Shown: piece after piece, positions 1 to 11,493 of the stretch
Position numbering within the stretch: position 1 is the stretch's first letter
Layout of the letters: every line of letters begins with the position of its first letter
NCBI GenBank assembly: GCA_029204225.1
Contig: CM055102.1
Span: 71,501-135,500 of the forward strand
Reading direction: 5' to 3'
Source of the DNA: Diphasiastrum complanatum
Lineage: Eukaryota > Streptophyta > Lycopodiopsida > Lycopodiales > Lycopodiaceae
DNA: 64,000 nucleotides
Position numbers and translations under genes: made by a program
The notes under the pieces: model-generated
The model's input: only the letters and a program-made list of their open reading frames with translations
Databases searched by the model: none
What the model was told of the DNA's origin: nothing

Positions 1-437
1 TAGGTGTTCCCTAGTGGTCTTTATACCCATACTTCTTTCAAAGTTTGCACTTCAGATACATGGCCAATTTGGGTATCTGCTATATTGAAAATGATTATCA
101 TGAGAACGTTACCATCCTTAGATTTCCATTTGGAGTTGGGTGTGTAGTCTTCAGGTTTTACTTTGATTCGGTGATAGCATCCCATAACTCATTGGTAATT
201 AGCAAGGTCTTCATTGTAAATTTCCACAAATGATAATTGGATCTCATTAGCTTTTCTACAGTACTGAAACCAACTTTGCTTTCTAAATCCATATGGAATT
301 TTGTCTATCAGTAATTCAATGACTAAACTTAAGAATGAACAATAGTATCCGATAATATCAAGACATTGTTACCATGTGATGCTCTAATTGGAAATCAATT
401 AAAAAAGATCTGATATCAGATCAATGCTTTGATACCA
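1..437 (-). pseudogene. Copia gag N-terminal remnant with primer-binding site
   Basis: Read on the minus strand, about 300 down to 1 encodes a degenerate copia Gag N-terminus. It includes the motif SNYHLWKFTMKTLL followed by NELWDAITES, then a frameshift into a frame with KEVW, as in UBN2-type Gag proteins. At 426-437 the plus strand reads GCTTTGATACCA, the complement of a near-canonical copia primer-binding site for tRNA-Met. This places the 5' LTR immediately to the right, from 438. Stops and frame changes show the copy is dead, and the window edge cuts the rest of the element. Confidence 0.65.
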
Positions 438-1130
438 TGTTGGAAAGAGCAAATGATGCTCTATAGAGAAATGGCTGCATTCTATCGATACACTATCAGG
501 CTCTATAGAATAATCCCTCTCCTAATACATGACTATGCCTATCAAATTCGAACAAAACTATCGCAACTATTGTCATGTTTGAATTCTAAGTGATTATAAC
601 TTTAAAATCATCAAAAAAATTTAGATTGATTTCGTAGACAAAATAACTGAATAATGTTGCAGTATCGAATATTACAATATCAAATATACGACAGTTCAGA
701 CAAATCTATAAGAGAACATAATCAGATTACAAATAGAACAGAAAAGCATTTGATCCTTTTCACGTAATACTCAACGCAATAAAAATGTATAATCTATTCA
801 GTAAGTAGCATGTACAATTCATAAGAATCGTGAGCAAACAACAATAGCGGATGCAACAACATACTCCAAACTATCTCTGAGTATTTGATTGATTATGTCT
901 AACACTTCCACTAATCAACAATAAGCGTTTCTAGCAATGTGATATATTAATCTCCAGGATCAATACACAAAATGACTGAAGCAACTGAAGAAGTTAACCT
1001 AGAAAGTTATCAACGATTTATACTAGTTTATGAATGTTGTTTAGGCTCATCCAAATGATAGTTGAGGACAGTTGTTTGGTCACAAATCACAATTAGAGCT
1101 TAGCCATATTGCAATGTAACTTATCCAGTT
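438..1130 (-). mobile_element. Probable copia 5' LTR, minus orientation
   Basis: The sequence right of the primer-binding complement at 426-437 starts TGTTGG on the plus strand, so the LTR would end in CCAACA next to the PBS, as expected. I could not find a second LTR copy or a clear outer terminus, so the right boundary is approximate. No coding capacity is seen. Confidence 0.35.
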
Positions 1131-1179
1131 AGGCTTCTCGAAGACTACTTGCAAAAACCGTTAGAGCAAGTCACTAGCT

Positions 1180-1440
1180 TCATCCATGCCAATTTAACTT
1201 TGAAAATCCTGGTGAAGTGGGATAGTTGTTGCCGAAAAACACATATGTGTGAATAATCCATGCATGCATTATCCACGCCTTGGTATCCATGACTATATCC
1301 ACGTGAGCATCCTCTAATTTGCCTGACATCTCTTTGTATGCATATGAATATATCCTTGGATATTTGGCCATTGTGTTCTTGTGGGGCTGCAACATAGCAC
1401 ATGTAGAATGTGCATGTGCCATGTGGTAACTTGTCATGTC
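1180..1440 (-). repeat. Interspersed repeat related to 52560-52760
   Basis: The reverse complement shares several blocks with the plus strand around 52560-52760, in the same order: an AAGAACACA block, AAATATCCA, then CACGTGGATATAGTC and further GTGGATA motifs, then GGCAACAACT. The copy at 52.5 kb lies just after a copia-type primer-binding site, so this is probably the leader of a related retroelement. Open frames here (1145-1509, minus) are not recognisable proteins. Confidence 0.4.
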
Positions 1441-1906
1441 CTGTCCTCGGTTGTCCACATTTATATTATGTAGGTTGAAAAAAATATTGCAAAGGAATAA
1501 ATTGTGCACATGTTATTATGTCATGGAATGGCCCCATATCCCTCAAGCCTTTTGTACTGGTATGGCAATGCCCTCCGATAGCCACCTCTCAGGGCAAAAG
1601 GCCCTCGACCAGGCCACCACCCCCCATAGAAGCTACCACAAAATCAACCTTTATACATGAGTATGGGTGATGTAATTAGCCGAAGTAACTAAAACCCAAG
1701 GTTATATTACATCAAGGGTGACTTTGCAAGGGTGCTTTATGCCATCACGCCCTTCGAGTTTATCCCTTGTTGCATAAAATGAACCACCTTAATTGATATG
1801 ACTACAAACTTTCTCTCTCTTCAAAAGAAAGAGAGCTAGTTGAACGGGACCTGTGGATGGGACCTCTTATCCACGTAGATTCATGCCACTCCACTCATTT
1901 GAAAGA

Positions 1907-2024
1907 AATATAGAAAAAGAGCATAAGGTACTTGAACTATTGGCATCTTCTACTTGCAAAGGAAAGAGCTCTAGAAAAAGAGCATAAGGTACTTAAACTA
2001 TTAGCATCTTCTACTTGCACACGT
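1907..2024. repeat. Two-copy 61-bp tandem repeat
   Basis: The stretch beginning GCATAAGGTACTTGAACTAT at 1921 recurs at 1982 with two substitutions and continues through CATCTTCTACTTGCA. The unit is about 61 bp and lies about 250 bp upstream of the TATA box of the glucanase gene. Confidence 0.8.
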
Positions 2025-2273
2025 GATTTGTTTATGATCATTGATCAAAATACCAAACCTATCATTTTTTGCATTCGAGTCTTTTTTTTAACCATTAGAA
2101 TATTAAACATTGCAGAGCCCCCGTTGAAATGAAAAGGCTAATATTAGTTAAAGGGCATCAATCTACAACAGAACATTTTGAACAGTGAAGACTCCAGAGC
2201 ATCATTAGCTCAAGGGCATCAATCGTCTAATATAATTAAAAGGCTCTCATTCATCTAATACCACAATCCCACT

Positions 2274-2283
2274 TATATAAATA
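2274..2283 (+). promoter_or_regulatory. TATA box of the GH17 gene
   Basis: The sequence TATATAAATA lies about 210 bp upstream of the glucanase start codon. A transcript starting about 30 bp downstream would have a leader of roughly 180 bases that includes the CT tract at 2374-2403. Confidence 0.6.
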
Positions 2284-2373
2284 ACCTCCAAACACATAGC
2301 TTTGCACCTGGTGGCTAACTTGTCAAGGAGGAAGTCGAAGCCCAAGCAATCGTTTTCTAGCTCAATTGCCCGG

Positions 2374-2403
2374 CCCTCTCTCTCCCTCTCTCTCTCTCTC
2401 TCT
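2374..2403 (+). repeat. CT-rich 5' UTR tract
   Basis: A near-perfect CTCTCT run lies between the TATA box and the start codon of the glucanase gene. Pyrimidine patches of this sort are common in plant core promoters and leaders. Its role here is inference. Confidence 0.6.
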
Positions 2404-2492
2404 TCGCTGAGTGTTTATTCATTCCAGCAGGTCCTTGCCAGGCGCTGATGCGAGTTGAGTTAAGAGAAATTAGTCCAGGGAGAGGATCTAAT

Positions 2493-4420
2493 ATGGCTAT
2501 TTCTATGGGAGTAATCTCGAGAATGATTCTGTACAGCCTAATCTTTATTGCAAATAGAGGTACGTATAGCCATGCAATCTTTGATCTCTAATTGTCTCCA
2601 AAAGGTAATTATTAAGCGTTACATAGCTTTCCATAGATCTAAGCTACCATTTGTGTGATCGCCCTCACGCAGTGCATCTACAGAAGCAGCAGTTGGTGCT
2701 GCTTCAATTGGAGTCAACTATGGCCGTATTGCTGACAACCTGCCCTCATCGAATCAAGTGGTACAACTGCTTGTGTCTCAGAACATCGATAAAGTGAAGA
2801 TATACGACGCAAATGCAGAATTTCTGCAAGCACTCGCAAACTCAGGCGTCAGCGTTATGATGATGGTGCCAAATGAGCTCATTCAAAGCATCGCCTCGAG
2901 TCCATCTCAAGCTCAAGTTTGGATCAACAGCAATGTCCTTCCTTACTTGCCTAACACCAAGATCACCACAATCATGGTGGGCAACGAGATACTCACTGGA
3001 GCCGACCCAACCCTTATACCGCAGCTCCTCCCTGCTATGAAAAATCTCTACAATTCCCTCGAGGCTGCTGGGCTGGCCCAAAGAATCAAAATCACCACTC
3101 CTCACGCCTTAAACGTCTTGGATCCAAACTCGTCTTTCCCTCCATCCTCAGGAGCCTTTCAGCCAAGCCTGGCTTCCAGCGTTATGCAGCCGCTCCTTGA
3201 CTTCCTAGCACAAACGCAGTCAGTTTTCATGCTGGATGTGTATCCGTATTTTGCGTACAAGGCTGATAACGGCCAGCACATTTCCCTCGACTATGCACTC
3301 TTTGGGACCAACTCCACAGGCCAAGACGACCCAAATACAGGCCTTCACTATTTCAATTTGTTCGATGCCCAGATGGATGCTGTCTACTCTGCGATGAGCA
3401 AGCTGAATCACAGCGACCTGCAAATTGTTGTTTCAGAAACTGGATGGCCATCTGCCGGAGCTGCAGATGACCTGGGAGCTACTCTGGATAATGCTGCTGC
3501 CTACAATCGCAACCTCCTTCGACACGTCCTGGCAAACCCTCCACCCGGAACTCCACTTAAACCCGGGGTAGCCATCGATACTTACATTTTCGAGCTCTTC
3601 AACGAAGATCTGAAACCTGGAGACTTGATAGAGAAGAACTTCGGGTTGTTTTATCCTAATATGACTAAGGTAATCACTACAAAACCTCAACTACACATAC
3701 CCTTAAGTTCAAATTTGTAAATCAGTAAGTAGAGGATTAGAAAACACAGTGGTTACTGATTCATTTTTTAGGGTAAACACTCTTCTCACATACTTTAAGT
3801 TATTTGGAAACTGCCTTTCGCTTCCTCATTGATAAATATCGAAAAACCAGAAAACCAGGCCATTATTCTACGGCTTAAAGGCTTCCTTCGCACGTAGATG
3901 GATTCATTTTTTATCTGATAGTTGCATGACGGTATGAGCATGTGTAGTAGTTGAGTGAAACACAGTCTACAGAGGGTCACTGTCAGGCGTTCCGCTCCTT
4001 AATGCTCAGAGAAAGGACAAATCAATTGTGGAAAACATTGCATGCACGCTTCTATATTATCTGGTTATCAGTAGAGGTGATGTATGAACAGCACCCGGTT
4101 GTAGTCGCATCCTGCATGCTACTTCTTGCCCATACATTTTGGTAACTTTTTACAAAACTTATGAAATGCAACACGATTAATTACGTTTATTTGCTTGTTT
4201 GTTTGTTTGTGATGTTTATGTGCAGGTAACATATGTGAGTTTTTCTGTAGATGGCAGTACTAGCCCGGGCATCAGCGCTAGCAATGCAGCTTCTTCAAAT
4301 AAGAGGTTAACCGGCCATAATGGGTTTTGTTTGTTATGCCTTGTTTGGTGTATGGAGCAGATCCTATGGAATTATCTCGTGTTGAGACCAGAAGAATCAG
4401 TCCGCCACGCTATACACTAA
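2493..4420 (+). CDS. Glucan endo-1,3-beta-glucosidase (GH17), three exons
   Basis: Exons are 2493-2559, 2684-3669 and 4226-4420, joined by GT-AG introns with frame maintained, giving about 415 residues. The ATG opens a hydrophobic signal peptide (residues 1-22), so the enzyme should be secreted to cell wall or apoplast and hydrolyse beta-1,3-glucans such as callose or fungal walls. The mature protein begins near the SIGVNYGR motif. The catalytic acid is E124 in MVGNE and the nucleophile is E274 in SETGWPS. The GH17 core ends at NFGLFYPNMTK in exon 2. Exon 3 adds VTYVSFS, the usual core ending, and a tail of about 55 residues. That tail has a hydrophobic patch but ends in charged residues, so a GPI signal or X8 domain is not evident. 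Reading through the second donor would give a stop at 3718-3720. No lesion is seen. The family is sure. The exact role (defence, plasmodesmata, pollen) is not. Confidence 0.9.
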
Positions 4421-5900
4421 ATTTTATTTCATACTCACAGCCCCCTTAATAATAGTCTCACGTCACTTTGTGATGAGCTGCTAGACCACTACTACTTGCT
4501 AGCTCTCTTCATCAATCAGCATTAGAATAGTTCGGTCGCACTAGTAGTGCATTCTTACGATTGTACTCCATTATTTCATCAGCAGCCATTAGTCACGATT
4601 GTTGGGTCCACATTCCATATGAATAAAGAGAGAGTTCCATAATTGAAATATTGAAAAAGGAGTATAATAAGTCGTTGATGATGAATAAAGGGAAGGAGGA
4701 GTAGTAGCTACAATATAAAGTCAGATCCTACTTTGTTTGATTTGGACAAAAGGTAGTGAATAAATTAGAGTTGTACACTTTGATTCTTCTTTATGTACCT
4801 GCAAGAAAGCAACTGTTCAACTCAAATATTCATTTTAGTAAAAATTGGGTGGCAACACCTCTCACTTTCTTTTCGACAACTAGCTTGGTTTTGTTTAGTA
4901 TATACATATCACGTCACATGATAAAAAAAGCAAACTAAGAAATAATACAAGGCTTCAAGCATTGTCAACACTAATATGCTTGACCTTTTAAGAGTGCACA
5001 GTTATGTGAACTCTGCTAAAACAGATCGCAGGGATGCATACAATTTTGAATCTTATCCAACTCTACTATCATGCGTGGCCAATCAAGCCAAGTGCCCAAG
5101 CGTGAGAATTCTAATCCAACTCTACTATGACTACGACATTGACGACATGCCTTTTAAGAGTGTCGTAGGTATTTTGGACAAAAGAAATTGATGTGCTTGT
5201 TGGTCGTAGAATCTTTTACGACTAAAATCTACTAGTAAAGCGCAAGGGTTCAAGCTGATAATTTGGGATAAAATTGGGGTATCAATACTCTTGGATTTGT
5301 TCTTGCAGGTTGCAAACTCCTTAGAAGCAAAAAAAAGTAACAATGTGCCAAACCATAAACCTAGGCCATAAGTTGCATGCCAATGGTAGTAAAACATAGC
5401 TCATACACATGAAAAAATCGAAAAGATGAAGTATTGGAGTGGAACCAACAAGAGTACCATGGCCCGAGATTTGATGTCTTGATTGCTCCAAATAACCATT
5501 GATGAACAATCATTGTTGACATTACTCAATTGAAGATTGATCACATTAGAGTCTACTGAGCAATGTAAACTTCTCCAAAGAAACTGATATAGATTGATGG
5601 CATATTTTAAAATCAGCTTCCTATATTGGATCAAAAATATTCGGCCTGATTCAATCCGAGGGACTTGCTTCTGACCCATTGAAAAATAAATTTGTAACAT
5701 CAATTTTTGATCCTACAAATGTTAAAATTATAAAACCGATCTTTCTGTACTTTTATGTCCGAAGACCAATATTGGAGAGAAAGACGAGAAAGACAGAGAA
5801 AGGAGCGAGAAAAAGATGAAGACGCAGAGAACAGGAACGGGAACTAAACTGGGATACCAATACTGATCGAAGAAAGAGGCTTGATTGCAAGGAATCTTTT
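4421..5900. other. Intergenic, no gene seen
   Basis: AT-rich spacer between the glucanase gene and the gypsy remnant. Only short unrelated open frames occur. Small direct repeats are visible: ATCCAACTCTACTAT near 5055 and 5113, and CCTTTTAAGAGTG near 4983 and 5149. An adenine tract of about 21 bases ends at 5940. Confidence 0.6.
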
Positions 5901-5987
5901 ACGTTAGAAAGTGAATCGAAAAAAAAAAAAAAAAAAAAAAGATCACCCAGTCCACCCTCTGATCAAGATGACAGAGATAAGGAAGAT

Positions 5988-6560
5988 ATGGCTGCTCCAA
6001 GATTGTCTTCTTCTAAAATTTGGTACGATTATTCTAAGGGGAAAGCCGCAGAAGATGCAGATAGTTATGTGTCTCAATTTGAGTCTATTACAACAAGCAA
6101 TAGAGAAAGTTTAGATGCTGACAAACTAAGGATATTTTCCAAACTTCTCAGAAAAGAAGCCAAAGTACAGCCAGATCGAACCTGATCTGATAACAACTTG
6201 GGGAGATTTAAAAACCCAATTCTTGAAGCAATTCAGAGAAATTGGCTATTCAACACGAATACTTGCCCAATTGAATTCAATCAGACAAAAAGAAAAAGAA
6301 TCTTTAAGGAAGTATACTTGAATGGGTCAAAAAATTAATTGGTCAACTGACTGGATTATATCCGGTAGCCATGAAGATCGAATGGTTCCTGAGGGGATTA
6401 CCCAAAAGGATAGATCGATATTGTAGGCAAGGACGTACTGAAAGCCTCGAGCATATCATTGCTATGATAGAGAATTATGAGACTTCTCGGATATCGATAA
6501 GTCGAAGGTCGAAGAAAGAGCTTATTAAAAAAAAAACATACATATTCTTTAGACGACACT
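5988..6560 (+). pseudogene. Gypsy gag remnant
   Basis: Open stretches at 5988-6185 and 6371-6562, with an intervening shifted frame, read like a gypsy capsid: DADSYVSQFESI, TTWGDLKTQFLKQF, and a following WFLRGLP...LEHIIAMIENYE segment. The capsid would package element RNA. Frame changes near 6180 and 6330 and stops show it is inactive. No zinc knuckle is visible downstream. Confidence 0.6.
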
Positions 6561-6720
6561 AGAATCAGATTCCAGCTATACTTTGAGATTCGAGTCTTCT
6601 TCTAGCTCGGAAACAGAAACATCTAATTATATAGATATTTGATATCTAGAATGTTATGGATTAGAAGAAGAAGAAGCCGAGCCAAGTGAGCCCTCGAATA
6701 GGGAGGTACATGGGAAAAGC

Positions 6721-7370
6721 ATGATAAACCCTACTATGGGAATGATCGACATAGAAGAAGTTCGAAGAATACCTCTTGAGCAGGGAAAAGAAGTGAATAT
6801 TTTAGTTCGCTTATCCAAATTTGATGGAAGCTTATATTATAAGATATTAAAGGAGTTTATTGATGTTTTTGTCTGGGATCTAAAAGATTTAAAAATTATC
6901 CCTAGTGAATCTGGAGAGCACCGAATTGATTTAAAGGTAGACACTCACAACCAATTAGACAAAGGTAGTACAGATTGAATCCTAAATACTCCCTAATGGT
7001 AAAAGAAGAATTAGATAAGTCTCTTGAAGCCGGAATAATTTATCCAGTTCTAAGCAGTGAATGAGTATCACCCATTGTGGTGGTTCCAAAGAAGAAAACT
7101 GGTAAAATCCGAGTTTGTCAAGATTTCAGAAAACTCAATGCAGCAATAAAAAAGGACTATCATCCTTTGCCCTTTACGAATATTATATTGGACAAAGTTG
7201 TTGGTTATGAAAGATATAGTTTTCTAGACGACTTTTCTAGTTATTATCAAGTTCAATGACAAGTTACAACGGATTGGGGTACCTATGCATACAATAGAAT
7301 GCCATTTGGACTTTGCAACGCACCTGCTATGTTTCAAACAATGATGACAATAGTATTTTCTCGAAATATT
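6721..7370 (+). pseudogene. Gypsy reverse transcriptase remnant
   Basis: A pre-RT linker (EFIDVFVWDLKDL...HRIDLKV, 6721-6978) is followed after frameshifts by RT blocks. These are VVPKKKTGKIRVCQDFRKLN and HPLPFTNIILDKV at 7077-7180, FLDDFSSYYQV near 7220-7256, and YNRMPFGLCNAPAMFQ near 7290-7340. The protein copied element RNA to DNA. A stop splits QVQ from the following block, and the catalytic YxDD region is not recognisable. Confidence 0.75.
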
Positions 7371-7689
7371 CATAGGTGATTTCTGTAAGTTCGCATAAAG
7401 AACATTTGGAGAAACTCCAACAACACAAAGATGCAGGGAAACAACTGTATCCTTACATCATGAGAAAAGCTATTTTGGGATGACTGAAAGTATTCTGTTG
7501 GGCCATCGAATATCAGAACGAGGTATTGAAGTTGATCAAGACAAGGTCAAAGTGATCGATGCACTCTTACCCCTGACTAATCTAAGGGAGTTGAGAGATT
7601 TTCTTGGCCATTTGGAAGAGATTATGCTATGATAACAGCCCCTTTGAATAAGTTACTAAAGAGGATGCTACATATGAATGGAATAAAGA

Positions 7690-8145
7690 TCGTCAAAAGT
7701 CTTTTGAAGGATTGAAATCTAAGTTGAAGACTTACGACCCCCTGATTGGATGAGAAAATTCCATGTCTATGTGGACACTTTCTCCTTTGCTATTGGAAGC
7801 ATTCTAAGTCAGAAAATTGATGAAAAGAAAAATTATCCTACATATTATGGAGGTAGGCAATTATCTGCATTAGAAAAGAATTACTCTGCTACTGAGACGG
7901 AAACTTTGGGAATGATATTCAATAAAAAAAATTCGACATTATTTATTAAGTTATGCATTTACATTTCATGTAGACCATTATGCGATAAAATATCTTGTTC
8001 ATAGACCAGATTTATCAGGTCAAATAGCTCGGTGGATTCTTCTACTATTAGAATTCGATTATATAGTGGAAATCCGACCTAGCAAACACCATACAAATGT
8101 GGATTATTTGTCGAGATTGGAAGCAACCAAACCCAATGATTCAAT
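7690..8145 (+). pseudogene. Gypsy RNase H remnant
   Basis: The frame at 7750 carries HVYVDTFSFAIGSILSQ, GGRQLSALEKNYSATE and ETLGMIF, the gypsy RNase H pattern. The continuation in shifted frames has FDYIVEIRPSKHHTNVDYLS (about 8055-8115), the usual end of this domain. The first catalytic aspartate is present (YVD), but the frame is broken near 7925 and 8005. Confidence 0.7.
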
Positions 8146-8369
8146 ATCAGATAATCTACCTACCGAAGAATTAATGCTGATAAATATAAAAAATTCTATA
8201 TATAGCGATATCATTCAGTATTTGCAAACATTGCTATATCCGGAAGGAATGACTTGCAAAGGGAATAATGTCTTTCAATATAAAGTAGTACCATACACAA
8301 TTATATCCAGTGTGTTTTACAAATTAGAAAGTGATGGTGATCTTTGAAGGTGCCTGGAACTTGAAGAAA

Positions 8370-9332
8370 TTCAAATAGTAATGAAGTCCTTTCATGAAGA
8401 AGAAGCTGGAAGACACTATGCATTGAAGAACACAATTCGAAAAATTATGAATGGCAAATATTTGTGGCCTACTATGTACAAAGATGTGCATAAGTTTATT
8501 ATAAACTGTGACCATGTCAAAGAATGTGTAAACCAACAAGATTGACTAATTGGTTGTTGGTACCAATCTTACCATTGACACCATTCGAAAAATGGGGTAT
8601 CGATTTTGTGGGACCGATTAAGCCAACTACAACACACAAGAAAAATTGATACATATTGATAGCAACAGACTATTGCACAAAAATGATCGAAGCTGAACCT
8701 ACGAAGAAAAATGATGCGAAGACTGTTACCAATTTTCTTTTTGCTAATATAATCACAAGATATGGCTGTCCTTTAGAACTTATCAGTGACAAAGGAACAC
8801 ATTTCATTAATAATACTATTGCAGAGTTATTGAAGCATTATATGATTATTCACGAAAGGACAACTCCATATAATCTTAAAGCAAATGGATTGATTAAACA
8901 AATGAATGATATAAAATATTGAATAAGATCACTGAGGTTAAATACCAGCAGTACTTTGGGCATACCGGAATACTGAAAAAATTACAACTAAAAAGACTCC
9001 ATAATTTAGTTTATGGAATCTATCCAATACTTCCAATTGAATTCGAGATTCCAACATATTGAATTCAACATGCAGATTGTGAAGAATCACATAACATTAT
9101 TGATGAATGATTGCATCAGATATCTTGATTGGAGGATGATCGATTCTGTGATTTGTACAAAACAATAGTAGTACAAAAAAAGAGAAAAGAACATTATGGT
9201 ACACGTTTGAATTTTTTTTTTCTTAAAGCTGGTGATTTCGCACTTTTATATGACAATAGACATATAAAATTTCCTGGAAAATTACATACAAGATGGATGG
9301 GTCCTTATAAAGTCAGAAGAATTTTCCAATAA
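8370..9332 (+). pseudogene. Gypsy integrase remnant
   Basis: An HHCC-like zinc-binding segment is discernible at about 8370-8535 (FHEEEAGRHYALKNTI ... KYLWPTMYKDVHKF). The core at 8656-8922 has IATDYCTKMIEAEPTK and ELISDKGTHFINNTIAELLK, so the first two acidic positions are visible. The C-terminal part at 9129-9332 has LKAGDFALLYDNRHIKFPGK and TRWMGPYKVRRIF. Stops at several points make it inactive. Confidence 0.75.
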
Positions 9333-9400
9333 TTCGATCGAACTGGCCGATCTTGAAGGAAATCTACTTGATACAAGAGTAAATGGCTCTCGTATCAAAA

Positions 9401-9965
9401 AAAAAAAAAATAACCAACCATAGAAAGTGGTTTACAAATAAACTCTTGGTTTTACGTAAGCAATTCCAAATCTACGTTTTTTCAAGAGAATATTTATTAT
9501 TTTTTTATTTAGTTTTATCTTCTCTATTATTTTTATTTTTTTTCTTTATATTTTTTATTTTTTATCCTCTTCTCAGTCAACGAGGATGTTTCTCTATTTG
9601 CGAGGGAGGAAAGATATTTTATAGGTGTTAGAATTTTTTTTTTAGAATGTATTTGTTAAGGTCGAAAACATGTCCCTAAGATTCATTAGTATTGAATTGT
9701 TATTTGACCCGATCCGATCTGATCTAGGGTCAGACCTACTCAAAAATATTCGATCCGATTCGATTCGATCCAGGGTCGAGTATGCCTGAAAAATTTAAAA
9801 CCTTGATAATTTCGACCCTTTGAAAAAAATCGATCCTTCATATTTTCCAGTTACACGGTTGGCGTACACCCACTATTAATTTTTCTGATAGTTATTGCAA
9901 CGGTAATATCCCCCATCCTTGGTTGACGTCATCCAATTTAAGAGTGATTTATGCCTCTCTTACTT
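9401..9965. other. AT-rich spacer, no gene seen
   Basis: This stretch contains long T-rich runs (9478-9560) and a cluster of GATCCGAT/GATTCGATC motifs at 9707-9775. It may be the 3' untranslated or LTR region of the neighbouring gypsy element, but I could not show that. Confidence 0.4.
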
Positions 9966-9969
9966 GTCA

Positions 9970-11010
9970 TATCAGTCACTTTTTACTTTTGTCTTAGTAC
10001 TTCGCCAGAGCATATTCTGAGCGATTTTTCAACTTCCTGATTTTCTGATTGCAAAATTTTCTATCTCCATCGAATAGTTTGTCTTCTTGTACTCAAATAA
10101 AATTTGTTTTGAGGAAACAAAATGTGAGGTGGCTCCCGAATCAAGTACTACTTCTCGAAATGAATTAGATGAACAACATAGATCAGCACTAACATAAGCT
10201 GCTGAATTCCTTGTTGTCCTGTCTTCTACTACTTTGGAGCATTATGCTTTGTCTTCGACATAGTTTGAATCTGAAGGTTTGCTTCGATTCTGCTCCCTTT
10301 TATTTTTCGGATTATGATAACAGTCTACTGCTGCATGACCCCGTTTATGACAATGAATGCATTCAATCTTTGGATTTAACCAACACTTTTTTTTCTGTGT
10401 GACCAGATCTTTTGCATCTATTGCAGATCTTCTTATCACCATAATTCTTCTATTGTTTACCAAATTGTTGTTCATTTGTCTTAGACTCATTCCTTTTAGA
10501 CGACTCTCTCTTAAATTAGACTTCTCAAAAGATTTATTCTTCTGAGTAAATAGAGCATTTTCGGAATCACCATTATCATCATGGCGTTCACGAGCTTCTA
10601 TTTCCTCTTTAACTCTGTCTATTGCCTTTTGAAGTGTCATTGTCGCATCTTTCGCCAATAAGATTCGAGTTGTGTGGAATGACCTGGGTAGGCCTCAAAG
10701 AAAATAACTAAGCTGTTTTTCCTTTGTAATTGTATTTTCTGCACCAAAATTATGTAAGGGAATAAATAGATCTTTAATCTTTCGTACGAATGTGTTCAGG
10801 TCTTTGACGTCCCATTGTAGGTAAGTTAATTGGTCTTCCAAGAATATAATCTAATTATGAGATCGAGTCTCATTCTTGGTTTGCAATTCGTTTTATAAAT
10901 CTTTTGCGTTCGAAATTGATGTAAGATCTAGCATTATATTTTCATGCACTGAAGATGCAATAATTGCAATAGCTTTGTCATTTTTCAAGCTCCATTCTCG
11001 AAGTTCTTTG
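9970..11010 (-). pseudogene. Copia gag-protease half element, minus strand
   Basis: Reading right to left, about 11010 to 10700 gives a Gag UBN2-like segment (KELREWSLKNDKAIAIIASS ... DLKNL-type spacing) with a few stops. The clean frame at 10658-10242 continues Gag and ends in a CCHC knuckle, CIHCHKRGHAAVDC. From about 10200 a protease-like stretch follows with VVLDSGATSHF; its catalytic DSGA is encoded at 10131-10142. The sequence fades after about 9970 with no integrase. It faces away from the plus-strand copia RT that begins at 11494. Confidence 0.8.
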
Positions 11011-11020
11011 CTAGGAGTAG

Positions 11021-11122
11021 CTACTGGGCAGGGCCAGAGGAAGGGCAATCGCGAGGCCAATGCCCTGTTCTTCCACATTTGAAGCATCCGATGGCTACAG
11101 GAGGAGTGGATTTTTCCGAGTC
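11021..11122 (-). pseudogene. Stand-alone CCHC zinc-knuckle segment, exon-like
   Basis: On the minus strand 11122-11021 encodes 33 residues ending in a stop. It contains STPPVAIGCFKCGRTGHWPR followed by DC, a complete CX2CX4HX4C knuckle (11045-11086). It is preceded by TTAG after a T-rich stretch, which would serve as a splice acceptor. It lies upstream of, and in a different frame from, the Gag sequence that starts near 11010, which already has its own knuckle at its C-terminus. It could be a captured terminal exon of a host nucleic-acid-binding gene, or part of another retroelement. Confidence 0.4.
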
Positions 11123-11493
11123 CTAACATATTCAATTTGAAAAGTCAAACCATTTTTTCAGCAATGCAAAATCCGTTATCTTTTTCGCTTTCTATGTAGA
11201 ACCTACAGTTGGTAACCCAAAACATTCAACAAAATCGTTTTTATTCAGCTCAACGACTCTGTGACACACTGCGAAGTAACACACACTTTCTCTGATTCTG
11301 ACACAATCTGCCATCTCATTGCAAATCTCAATAAGTAAGAGCGAATTTTCTTTGTATTTGATTGTATTGAGTTTGAACAATTCCGCTCCAAGTCTCCATT
11401 CTTCATATGAGATTTCGGCTCTAGCCTTTCATGCTCTAACAAAGGTATGGTTGAGATGTTTTTAATATATCCATCAAATTTTGCGGATTCTCT

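Larger units (their letters stand above)
5930..9400 (+). mobile_element. Degenerate Ty3/gypsy retrotransposon
   Basis: Recognisable gag, reverse transcriptase, RNase H and integrase pieces follow in gypsy order on the plus strand (RNase H before integrase). They are broken by many stops and frameshifts. I found no LTR pair. A loosely related integrase C-terminus recurs at 42916-43122. After 9400 the sequence is AT-rich with repeated GATCCGAT/GATTCGAT motifs (9707-9775), possibly from the element's 3' region. Confidence 0.8.

Noticed and set aside
2842-3690. Minus-strand frames inside the glucanase gene
   Set aside because: They are antisense shadows of exon 2.
5911-6114. Lys-rich frame at the A tract
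   Set aside because: The lysines are the poly-A run, and the better gag frame is the one at 5988.
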